A stretch of 20,234 nt of DNA, taken from contig JBEIQI010000025.1 of NCBI GenBank assembly GCA_040376605.1, positions 1 through 20,234 on the forward strand. The letters run 5' to 3'. Position 1 is the first letter of the stretch; each line of letters opens with the position of its first letter. Source of the stretch: JANWKQ01 sp040376605 (lineage in GTDB: Bacteria > Bacteroidota > Bacteroidia > CAIKAF01). The translations under genes and the position numbers were made by a program. Positions 1 through 6,286 of the stretch are shown here, piece by piece. Below the pieces are notes generated by a model. That model ran no database searches. It was given only the letters and a program-made list of their open reading frames with translations, and had not been told where the DNA came from.

Positions 1-38
1 AAAAAAAGCCCCTTCGGAAAACCGAAGGGGCTTTTTTT
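1..38. terminator. Bidirectional rho-independent terminator
   Basis: A perfect 17-bp inverted repeat (1-17 against 22-38) with an AAAA loop. The GC-rich core GCCCCTTCGG is preceded by seven A and followed by nine T, so it can stop transcription from either side. It must serve a gene lying to the left of the window and could also stop transcripts running leftwards. Confidence 0.9.
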
Positions 39-40
39 TT

Positions 41-386
41 GCCGACAACTGGCCATATTTGTCTACAACAATAATATCCTTTCCATCGTTATATCAATCA
101 AACCCCAAATTGTGAAACTGATGGAAACGAAAGGAATGATGGATAAAATCGGACCTCCAGGAAGGTTCTTTTTTATCGGCAAAAAATGCCAAAAATTTAT
201 CGAAAACCCTGGGTACGTAAAAAACACGGTAAGTATTGTACCTATTATTGGTAGAAAGTTGAGTTCATCGGATTGGAGACCCGTTAAAACAGCCCTTTCT
301 ACACCAATTTTAATGCAGTAACTCTTATAAAATGAACTTGGGCTCAAGAAATTAATCGTTACCGTTTGAATTTCAACCGGTAACTT
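41..386. other. Stretch without a supported gene
   Basis: Two open frames overlap here on opposite strands: a GTG-started 69-codon frame on the plus strand (112-321) and a 118-codon frame on the minus strand (63-419). Neither shows a recognisable family, signal peptide or ribosome binding site, and each could be the shadow of the other. The frame of the downstream T9SS domain gene has several stops here, so this is not simply the upstream part of that gene in the same frame. A decayed gene is possible. Confidence 0.4.
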
Positions 387-695
387 ATGGTTGAACTTAA
401 AACAAATAAGATGGCTCAATTAAGTATTTCAGGGAACGCTGGAGAATCTCTCCTCAATATCTTCCCCAATCCATGTAAAGGTGGCACCTATTTATATACC
501 GATGATCCGGAAGCAGCCTGGGTTGTGTTGTTTGATCCGCAAGGAAACCAAATTAACCAATGGCAAATTAAAGCCGGCAAAACCTTACATATACAATTAT
601 TATTAACTCCTGGTGCCTATCAATTGGTGCTTAAAGATGCCTACCAAAACATTATGGGAGGCGCAAAACCCCTGTTTATTTCAGAATCTCATTAG
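387..695 (+). CDS. Orphan T9SS type A C-terminal sorting domain protein
   Basis: A 102-residue product that is almost entirely a type IX secretion C-terminal sorting domain: an IFPNP motif near residue 25, alternating beta strands, a GAYQLVLKD strand near residue 75, and a basic-hydrophobic strand near the end. In full cargo proteins this domain sits at the far C terminus, is recognised by the outer-membrane translocon and is removed by PorU. Here there is no signal peptide and no cargo region, and the same frame upstream contains stops. It is therefore probably the surviving 3' end of a decayed cargo gene, or a very short frame that is not exported. The start is uncertain: ATG at 387 or at 411, neither with a clear ribosome binding site. 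Confidence 0.55.
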   Translation: MVELKTNKMAQLSISGNAGESLLNIFPNPCKGGTYLYTDDPEAAWVVLFDPQGNQINQWQIKAGKTLHIQLLLTPGAYQLVLKDAYQNIMGGAKPLFISESH

Positions 696-716
696 AATTC
701 AATGTTTCAGGCTAAA

Positions 717-740
717 AAATATTTGAGAATTCAAATATTT
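717..740. repeat. 10-bp perfect palindrome over tRNA promoter
   Basis: AAATATTTGA (717-726) and TCAAATATTT (731-740) are perfect inverted arms around a GAAT loop. The palindrome covers the upstream TTTG box of the tRNA promoter, so it could be an operator. It could also be a weak hairpin ending the short upstream gene, although no T-run follows. Confidence 0.55.
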
Positions 741-751
741 ATCTACTTTTG
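722..751 (+). promoter_or_regulatory. Bacteroidota-type promoter for the tRNA pair
   Basis: The box TACTTTTG (744-751) is an exact match to the Bacteroidota -7 element TAnnTTTG. A TTTG at 722-725 lies 18 bases upstream, inside the usual spacing for the -33 element. The predicted start lies some 45 bases before tRNA-Gly. Confidence 0.7.
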
Positions 752-802
752 TAGCCCCAAATGGTAGTTATGTTTTAAAACTACTTACGTTCATTTACAT
801 AA

Positions 803-878
<76 letters not shown>

Positions 879-881
879 AAA

Positions 882-959
882 GGGTTGAATGTTTAAAGTT
901 AAATGTTTGAAGTTGAAGAGCTTTAAACTTCAAACCTTAAACTTCAAACCTTTTTTTTT
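882..959 (+). repeat. AT-rich imperfect inverted repeat with T-run
   Basis: Between the two tRNAs lies a low-complexity stretch of variants of GTTTGAAGTTTAAA. The left part (882-914) is an imperfect inverted copy of the right part (922-950), and the right part contains two direct copies of CTTAAACTTCAAAC-like units. Nine T follow immediately, ending one base before tRNA-Leu. It could fold in the tRNA precursor or act as a partial terminator; its role is not known. Confidence 0.6.
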
Positions 960-1043
960 GCCCCGGTGGTGGAATTGGTAGACACGCAGGACTTAAAATC
1001 CTGTGACGGCAACGTTGTACGGGTTCAAGTCCCGTCTGGGGTA
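960..1043 (+). tRNA. tRNA-Leu (anticodon TAA)
   Basis: A class II tRNA of 84 bases with a long variable arm (TGACGGCAACGTTGT region). The anticodon stem CAGGA/TCCTG (987-991, 999-1003) encloses a loop with TAA at 994-996. The T arm is GGGTTCAAGTCCC. The acceptor arm GCCCCGG pairs with CTGGGGT through two G-U pairs, including an end pair G960-U1042. The discriminator is A1043, and only CC, then T, follows, so the CCA end has to be added after transcription, unlike the neighbouring tRNA-Gly. Confidence 0.95.
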
Positions 1044-1052
1044 CCTAATAAG

Positions 1053-1081
1053 AAAAGGACAAGCTAAAGCTTGTCCTTTTT
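1053..1081 (+). terminator. Rho-independent terminator after tRNA pair
   Basis: A perfect 13-bp stem, AAAAGGACAAGCT (1053-1065) with AGCTTGTCCTTTT (1068-1080), a 2-base loop and a T-run at the end, located ten bases after tRNA-Leu. Confidence 0.88.
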
Positions 1082-1083
1082 GC

Positions 1084-1129
1084 ATATATGGGAATGGCTC
1101 AGGCTCGCCTGAAGCCCATTCCCATATAT
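1084..1129. repeat. Imperfect inverted repeat, possible small mobile remnant
   Basis: The left arm (1084-1104) and right arm (1107-1129) share TATATGGGAATGG and CAGGC segments with two small bulges. It is followed by a purine-pyrimidine stretch (1131-1200) that includes TTTCTTTTCTTTG and a partly inverse CAAGCAAAG. It has the look of a dispersed non-coding repeat, but a copy number cannot be seen in one window. Confidence 0.5.
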
Positions 1130-1258
1130 ACAAAAAGAAAGCACAGGGTGGTTTCTTTTCTTTGACTTCGTCCTAACGGGACTCACGAGGCAAGCAAAGC
1201 GCAGCCTAGTAACTCTGGTCTAAAGTAAAATGAGTAACTTGTTTTCTAAATTCATAAC

Positions 1259-1693
1259 ATGAAAGCGATTATTTTACTTATTTCCTTAATATCCCTATCC
1301 TTCAACTCCTATTCCCAATGTATTTCGGGCAATTGTTTTAACGGTGAAGGAACCATCAATTTCTCGGGTGGAGACAGTTATACGGGCACATTCAAAGAAG
1401 GAAAAAAGCATGGAAAAGGAACTTATAACTACGCTAGTGGCAATAAATACGAAGGAGAATTTGTAAATGATAAAAAGAACGGCAAAGGCATATTTACTTT
1501 TACCAATGGTGATACATACAATGGCGACTGGGTAGATGGAAAAAAGAATGGAAACGGAACTTATACCTATATCAATGGAAGCAAGTATGAAGGCGAATGG
1601 AAAGATGACCTCAAAGATGGTAAAGGAACCTTTATCCCCGCCAAGGGCGAAAAATATTCAGGAGTTTGGAAAGAGGGAAAATTTATAGAGTAA
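1259..1693 (+). CDS. Secreted MORN-repeat protein
   Basis: A 144-residue protein with an N-terminal signal peptide (hydrophobic stretch 3-15, likely cleavage near residue 19). The remainder is MORN repeats with a 23-residue period: units begin with Y-x-G at residues 41, 64, 87, 110 and 133, each followed by a GKG-type turn, with a degenerate unit before them. MORN repeats form an elongated beta hairpin stack and often serve as scaffolds or bind proteins or lipids. In Bacteroidota such short exported MORN proteins are common and mostly uncharacterised. Cys21 and Cys26 lie just after the predicted cleavage site but there is no convincing lipobox. No membrane anchor or T9SS domain follows, so a periplasmic location is most likely. 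It is a single gene and no exact promoter box was found ahead of it. Confidence 0.88.
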   Translation: MKAIILLISLISLSFNSYSQCISGNCFNGEGTINFSGGDSYTGTFKEGKKHGKGTYNYASGNKYEGEFVNDKKNGKGIFTFTNGDTYNGDWVDGKKNGNGTYTYINGSKYEGEWKDDLKDGKGTFIPAKGEKYSGVWKEGKFIE

Positions 1694-1705
1694 AATTTGC
1701 TCAAA

Positions 1706-2155
1706 TTATTGGAAGGAAGTCAATGCCTTCCGATAAAGGGGCGCATCCTCCATCAATAAATCAAAATCCTCTCCTGATAATTCCTCCTTCTTTTTTAAAT
1801 AACCAATATACCCATTCAATAGTTTGAGCAAGTGTTCATATTCCTTTTCCACCAAATGAAAAGTTTGGGAGGAAATATATTTTTCATCCATGGCAATATA
1901 TAAATGATCCAGCGTTTCCAATAAATGACCCCGAGCAATTCTGCAATAACGAATCATATCTTCCATTCTATGACAGCCATAGCCTTTGGCAATAGCGTTC
2001 CCCACCGCTCTGGACGATCGTAACAATTGATATTTAAGTAAATACTTTTCTTCCTCCGAAAAAGAATTCACAAGATTATAAATGGTATTTCTAAAAGCTC
2101 TGGCGACTTTCCACGCCTTCAAAGTTTCTAATCTACCCGAAAATTCCGTTGACAT
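1706..2155 (-). CDS. Four-helix-bundle protein (23S rRNA intervening-sequence family)
   Basis: The protein belongs to the small four-helix-bundle family first seen as ORFs inside rRNA intervening sequences and later found as stand-alone genes in many Bacteroidota. The family pattern is visible: an early L-x-x-W-K-V-A-R-A helix, a second helix with Q-L-L-R-S-S-R-A-V-G-N, the glycine-containing G-Y-G turn, and a third helix R-I-A-R-G-H-L-L-E-T-L. I place the start at the ATG at 2155 (149 residues), because family members begin just before this first helix; the open frame extends to 2221 but the extra 22 residues have no family counterpart. It carries about 25 residues more at the C terminus than typical members. 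It is not inside an rRNA gene here. The biochemical function of the family is not established. Confidence 0.75.
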   Translation of the reverse strand: MSTEFSGRLETLKAWKVARAFRNTIYNLVNSFSEEEKYLLKYQLLRSSRAVGNAIAKGYGCHRMEDMIRYCRIARGHLLETLDHLYIAMDEKYISSQTFHLVEKEYEHLLKLLNGYIGYLKKKEELSGEDFDLLMEDAPLYRKALTSFQ

Positions 2156-2318
2156 ATTTTTTAGCATTAATGATCTTTTCAAATTATGAAAATGCTTTTT
2201 ATAAGCAAAAAAATACCCCAAATATTTTCATGAAAGCGGATACTCCCAAAAGATGGAAGTAAAAACAACTTGCAAAAACTGGTAAAATCCTCGGCTAAGT
2301 CAAATTGATTTCACCCAA

Positions 2319-3476
2319 TTATTCCTGCCAACTTTTAAAATAATTAGGATCTTCAATACCCAACGCTTGCTGTGTAACTTTTAACGGACGGAAGGTATCA
2401 ATCATTACTGCCAACTCATTGGTTTCTGTTTTACCAATACTGCGTTCGGTAGCACCAGGTTGAGGTCCATGTGGAATGCCACCCGGATGTAAGGTAATCA
2501 TCCCTTGCTCCACATCATTTCGACTCATAAAATCTCCATCTACATAATACAACATCTCATCACTATCAATATTACTATGGTTATAGGGTGCCGGAATGGA
2601 TAATGGATGGTAATCGTACAACCTCGGGCAAAAAGAGCAAATAACAAATGCATTGGTTTCGAAAGTCTGATGCACTGGTGGTGGCTGATGAACTCTACCT
2701 GTAATTGGTTCAAAATTATGAATGGAGAAACCGTACGGAAAATTATACCCATCCCAACCTATTACATCAAAGGGATGTGTTTGATAAACCACTTGCTGCA
2801 ATAAACCTTCTTTTTTGGTTACCACTAAAAACTCTCCCTTTTCGTCATAAGTTTCCAGGTCTTGTGGTAATTTATAATCTCTTTCGCAAAATGGAGAATG
2901 CTCCAATAGCTGACCAAAATGATTACGGTATCTTTGAGGTGTATAAATAGGATGAAAAGATTCTGCAATTAATAAACGATTATCTTCTGTATCAAAATCT
3001 ATTTGGTAAATAATTCCTCGAGGTATAATTAAATAATCCCCATATTCAAATGGAATATTGCCCAACATGGTTCTTAAGGTTCCTGTGCCTTTATGAATAA
3101 AAATCATTTCATCGGCATCAGCATTTTTATAGAAATATTTACGAAAAGATTTTTGGGGTGCTGCCAGTGCAATATATATATCATTGTTGGCTAAAACATA
3201 TTGCCGGCTTTCCAGATAGTCTTCAATGGGTTTTAACTGAAATCCTAAAAATCTTCTGGGAGCAATATTTTTTTCTATCGCAATCATAGGATTCATATGC
3301 ATGGGTTCACCTATAGATTGGATTCGTGTAGGTCGATGCACCTGATACAATAAGGAGCTCATTCCTGCAAAACCTATGGTTCCAAACAATTGCTCGTAAT
3401 ATAAATTCCCATCGGCTTTGCGAAATTGGGTATGTCTTTTTTGGGGGAAATTTCCTAATTTATGATATATAGGCAT
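2319..3476 (-). CDS. hmgA: Homogentisate 1,2-dioxygenase
   Basis: A cytoplasmic Fe(II) ring-cleaving dioxygenase of the tyrosine and phenylalanine degradation route, converting homogentisate to maleylacetoacetate. The product resembles HmgA over its whole length. In 385-residue numbering the metal ligands are visible as His300 and Glu307 in the HSNIDSDE segment and His336 in HPGGIPHGPQPG, with the conserved VHQTFE histidine at 269. The open frame reaches a TTG at 3494, but I prefer the ATG at 3476: homologues begin MPIYHKLG, and the TTG lies only one base after the promoter box at 3496-3503, at or before the expected transcription start. The gene stands alone; hppD and the next two enzymes of the route are not in the window. 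At 385 residues it is shorter than the roughly 430-residue proteobacterial and animal forms, as is usual for the short bacterial type. Confidence 0.93.
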   Translation of the reverse strand: MPIYHKLGNFPQKRHTQFRKADGNLYYEQLFGTIGFAGMSSLLYQVHRPTRIQSIGEPMHMNPMIAIEKNIAPRRFLGFQLKPIEDYLESRQYVLANNDIYIALAAPQKSFRKYFYKNADADEMIFIHKGTGTLRTMLGNIPFEYGDYLIIPRGIIYQIDFDTEDNRLLIAESFHPIYTPQRYRNHFGQLLEHSPFCERDYKLPQDLETYDEKGEFLVVTKKEGLLQQVVYQTHPFDVIGWDGYNFPYGFSIHNFEPITGRVHQPPPVHQTFETNAFVICSFCPRLYDYHPLSIPAPYNHSNIDSDEMLYYVDGDFMSRNDVEQGMITLHPGGIPHGPQPGATERSIGKTETNELAVMIDTFRPLKVTQQALGIEDPNYFKSWQE

Positions 3477-3495
3477 AAGCTCAATTTTATTCAAT

Positions 3496-3503
3496 CAAAT
3501 GTA
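3496..3503 (-). promoter_or_regulatory. -7 box of the hmgA promoter
   Basis: On the minus strand the sequence is TACATTTG, an exact TAnnTTTG match, 19 bases ahead of the preferred ATG at 3476. No clear TTG is seen at the -33 position. It implies a short leader and helps decide the hmgA start. Confidence 0.55.
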
Positions 3504-3557
3504 TAAATAATAAACGAAATAGGCTTCCTGTGTCTTTAGTAGGAAATTCTGTTTCAT

Positions 3558-3590
3558 AAAAAAACCCATTCAATAATGAATGGGTTTTTT
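3558..3590. terminator. Bidirectional rho-independent terminator
   Basis: CCCATTCA (3565-3572) and TGAATGGG (3577-3584) form a perfect stem with an ATAA loop, flanked by an A-run on the left and a T-run on the right. It sits about 20 bases after the stop of the large minus-strand gene that ends at 3606, for which it is the terminator, and lies upstream of hmgA. Confidence 0.88.
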
Positions 3591-3605
3591 TATAGATGTT
3601 AAATA

Positions 3606-6155
3606 TTATCTGAGGAGATTAATATGCCCCATCAAATTATGTTCTTTTCCATAGAAGTCAATAATATGAACTGTATAAGCATAGGTACCTTGCATTAACA
3701 ATTCGCCCGAATTATTTAATGTTCCATCCCAACCCTTAGAAGGATCATCAGAATAAAATACTTCCTTGCCCCAACGGTCAAAAATGATTACTTCCATCCG
3801 ATACCAATTTTCTCCATAAACAAAAAAGATCTCATTGAGTCCATCATTATTTGGGGTAAAGCTATTGGGGATATAAATCGACGTTTCTGCCTCTACAGTA
3901 ACTTCAAACATAGCGGTATCAACGCAACCCCATTGACTGGTAACTACTAAATAACAATCATAAGTTCCCGGTTCGGTAAATTCATGCATAAAATCGGGAG
4001 TGTTGTAAGTAGTTCCAGCAATATCCCAATGATAAGCCGAAATATTTGCATACGACTCATTAAAGAATTCTACTTCAGGACTCAAGGTTGTTGGATTTTG
4101 AGGACTGAATAATGGAACTGAAGTAGGATGTGGATATACAATTACATCCGTGGTAGCCGTGGCCGAGCAGTTGGCTCCATCCGTGGCAGTTACCGTATAG
4201 GTACCGGTATTAGCAGGCACTCCCGAACCAATAACTGGATTTTGTAAAATACTACCAAAACCAACCGGACCTACCCATGCAAATTGTGAAGCTCCCGTAG
4301 AGTTTAATTGAACAGTTTGTCCATCACAATAAGGACCAGTATTAGATGCTGTAGGTATTGGCAATGCAGTAACCGTTACATCCGTTGAAGCCGTTGCAAT
4401 ACATCCCTGGGCCGAAGTAACCACTACATTATATGTTCCCGACATGGCCACAACCGAAGGATTTAAGGTTGGGTTTTGAACGATGGATACATAGCCTCCA
4501 GGACCCGTCCATGAATAATCGGCACCACCGGATGAAGATAAATTAATAGGATCCCCTTCGCAATATGGACCCGTATTATTGGCTGTTGGAATAGGCAAAA
4601 GATTAACCACCATAGAAGTAGATGCAGTTGCACTGCAATTATTGGCATCTGTTACGGTTACAGTATAAGTTCCGTTTAAATTCATGGTAGCCGCAGGTAT
4701 GGTTGTATTTTGGGTATTGGCCAACACAAATCCGCCCGGTCCAATCCAATCATAATCAACTCCACCGGATGATGTTATATCAACAATATCTCCTTCACAA
4801 TAAGGTCCGGTATTATTTGCAGTAGGAATTGGTAAAGCATTAACTACCACATCGGTTGTTGCTGTTGCGCTGCAATTAAATGCATTCGTAACGGTAACAG
4901 TATAGGTTCCTGACATAACAACCGCTGCCGGTGTTAACGTTGGATTTTGAATGTCATTTTGAGCAAAACCAGGTCCGGTCCAGTCATCTGTTGCCGATCC
5001 TGCAGGAGAGTTCAATTGAACTAAGTCCCCTTCACAATAGGGTCCCGTATTATTTGCTGTTGGTACTGGAAGCGGATTAACAATTACTACGGTAGTATCT
5101 ACTGAGGTGCATCCACCAGGAGCAGTCATTGTTACAATATACATTCCCGACATAACAGGAGCAGATGAAGCTATGGTTGGATTTTGTACATTACTGGTAA
5201 AACCGTTAGGCCCTACCCAATCATAAGCAATACCTCCTGCAGTTGAGGTTAATGAGATGGTTGTACCTTCACAATAAGGTCCGGTATTAGCTGCCACCAA
5301 AACTGGCGATCCGCCGGTATAAGTAATGGCTATAGAACCGTTGGTATTATTAAATCCTTGAGTACAAGCACCACCAGCTGGGTTAAAACTAGAACCACCG
5401 CCGCCGCCGCCGCCACCAAGAGAACCACTACCAAAACAATCGCTTCCGCCGCCGCCGCCGCCATAATATCCACCGCCACCGCCACCGCCCGGACCGCGGT
5501 TATAACAAGGATCAGATCCGCCGTTCCCGCCTTGCCCTAATGACCCTGCAGTACCAGGATTTCCACTAGCAATCCATGGAGGACCAGCAGCTCCGCCACT
5601 CACCTGAGTTCCGCCAAAACCACCTTGACCAAATGGAGAAGCTCCATTTCCTCCAGTTGCACATCCACCGAATCCCCCCAAACCGTTGGTATTTCCGCCT
5701 CCGGTTCCACCGCCGCCTCCGGCAACTACAATTCTATTTGCATTAGCATATGGAGCAACCCTGATATCAGAAGCTCCTCCACCACCATATCCACCGCTGT
5801 ATCCAGCCACAGCTGTTGTGCCATTTCCTCCTCCATTAAATCCTGCACCAGGAATGGTACCCATACCCCCTACCCTAATTTGCAATACTTGTCCAGGTGT
5901 AACCGCAATGTTAGGATGGGTAACTCTTGCTCCATTTCCACCATTAGGCCCACCACCCTTTGCCCCTCTTACATCCACACTGATGCTATATACACAAGGC
6001 GGAACTGTCCAATTGACAGATGCTCCAGTATAGGCAAAATTGACAGTTGTTTGGGCACTTAATACTCCAGTTATTAGAAAAAAGAAAAGGAATAATAAAA
6101 GCTTGGAACTTATTGGAATGGTTCTAAGTAAGGTGTGGAGTATGATTTTTTTCAT
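3606..6155 (-). CDS. Glycine-rich, Ig-repeat T9SS type B cargo protein
   Basis: An 849-residue exported protein. Residues 1-34 are a long signal peptide (hydrophobic core 19-32, likely cleavage at SAQ). Residues 35-280 form a glycine-rich domain with a beta-sandwich-like lead (FAYTGASVNWTVPP) and poly-Gly runs at 223-229, 232-237 and 248-254. It includes a GGGGASDIR motif (125-133), as in the glycine-rich domain also found in animal ALK/LTK receptors. Five Ig-like repeats start at NTGPYC residues 290, 369, 448, 527 and 605, each with a conserved Cys near both ends and a W-x-GP core. A PKD-like domain spans about 676-755. Residues 758-849 are a gliding-motility type (CHU_C) type B T9SS signal, with PNSFTPNNDG, DRWGKEVF and a GTYAY strand. 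It is probably a surface or released adhesin; its ligand is unknown. Type B cargo generally needs a PorP/SprF-like partner, which is not in the window. It has its own promoter box and terminator. Confidence 0.9.
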   Translation of the reverse strand: MKKIILHTLLRTIPISSKLLLFLFFFLITGVLSAQTTVNFAYTGASVNWTVPPCVYSISVDVRGAKGGGPNGGNGARVTHPNIAVTPGQVLQIRVGGMGTIPGAGFNGGGNGTTAVAGYSGGYGGGGASDIRVAPYANANRIVVAGGGGGTGGGNTNGLGGFGGCATGGNGASPFGQGGFGGTQVSGGAAGPPWIASGNPGTAGSLGQGGNGGSDPCYNRGPGGGGGGGYYGGGGGGSDCFGSGSLGGGGGGGGSSFNPAGGACTQGFNNTNGSIAITYTGGSPVLVAANTGPYCEGTTISLTSTAGGIAYDWVGPNGFTSNVQNPTIASSAPVMSGMYIVTMTAPGGCTSVDTTVVIVNPLPVPTANNTGPYCEGDLVQLNSPAGSATDDWTGPGFAQNDIQNPTLTPAAVVMSGTYTVTVTNAFNCSATATTDVVVNALPIPTANNTGPYCEGDIVDITSSGGVDYDWIGPGGFVLANTQNTTIPAATMNLNGTYTVTVTDANNCSATASTSMVVNLLPIPTANNTGPYCEGDPINLSSSGGADYSWTGPGGYVSIVQNPTLNPSVVAMSGTYNVVVTSAQGCIATASTDVTVTALPIPTASNTGPYCDGQTVQLNSTGASQFAWVGPVGFGSILQNPVIGSGVPANTGTYTVTATDGANCSATATTDVIVYPHPTSVPLFSPQNPTTLSPEVEFFNESYANISAYHWDIAGTTYNTPDFMHEFTEPGTYDCYLVVTSQWGCVDTAMFEVTVEAETSIYIPNSFTPNNDGLNEIFFVYGENWYRMEVIIFDRWGKEVFYSDDPSKGWDGTLNNSGELLMQGTYAYTVHIIDFYGKEHNLMGHINLLR
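4131..5288 (-). repeat. Five tandem ~237-bp coding repeats
   Basis: The Ig-like units of the large cargo gene repeat with residue periods of 79, 79, 79 and 78. Each starts with the NTGPYCEG coding motif (NTGPYCDG in the fifth). The first unit (from 5288) is the most diverged at its end; units two to five share near-identical CSATA-type and NTGPYCEG segments, which suggests recent duplication or conversion. Confidence 0.85.
5395..5463 (-). repeat. CCG trinucleotide tracts coding poly-glycine
   Basis: Two nearly pure CCG runs, about 5395-5417 and 5446-5463, encode Gly runs 248-254 and 232-237 of the cargo protein; a mixed CCG/CCA tract follows to 5490. Such tracts are prone to slippage in steps of three bases, which would change glycine number without breaking the frame. 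Confidence 0.75.
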
Positions 6156-6194
6156 AAGCTAACGCTTGAAAATTAAATGTTGATTAAGTATTAC

Positions 6195-6202
6195 CAAAGT
6201 TA
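6195..6202 (-). promoter_or_regulatory. -7 box ahead of the T9SS cargo gene
   Basis: The minus strand reads TAACTTTG, an exact TAnnTTTG match about 40 bases ahead of the ATG at 6155. No convincing TTG is present at the expected -33 position. Confidence 0.5.
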
Positions 6203-6286
6203 AGATTAATTTAGCATTAAATTGGTTGCATAACCCACAAAATAAAGAGACTTTATACACTTTTAACCAATAAAAATTAACTAAAT

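Noticed and set aside
63..419. 118-codon minus-strand frame, hydrophobic, ahead of the tRNAs
   Set aside because: No recognisable family or start signal, overlaps an equally open plus-strand frame and the sorting-domain start; kept only as an unassigned stretch.
1706..2155. Four-helix-bundle gene as a sign of an rRNA intervening sequence
   Set aside because: No 23S rRNA sequence flanks it; stand-alone copies are common in Bacteroidota.
4131..5288. Regular repeats that might look like a CRISPR or satellite array
   Set aside because: The period is about 237 bases, it is fully in frame inside one gene and encodes Ig-like domains.
5358..6062. Plus-strand open frames rich in Thr/Ala or Pro opposite the glycine-rich region
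   Set aside because: They are complementary readings of the GGN codons of the minus-strand cargo gene; no start signal or family.
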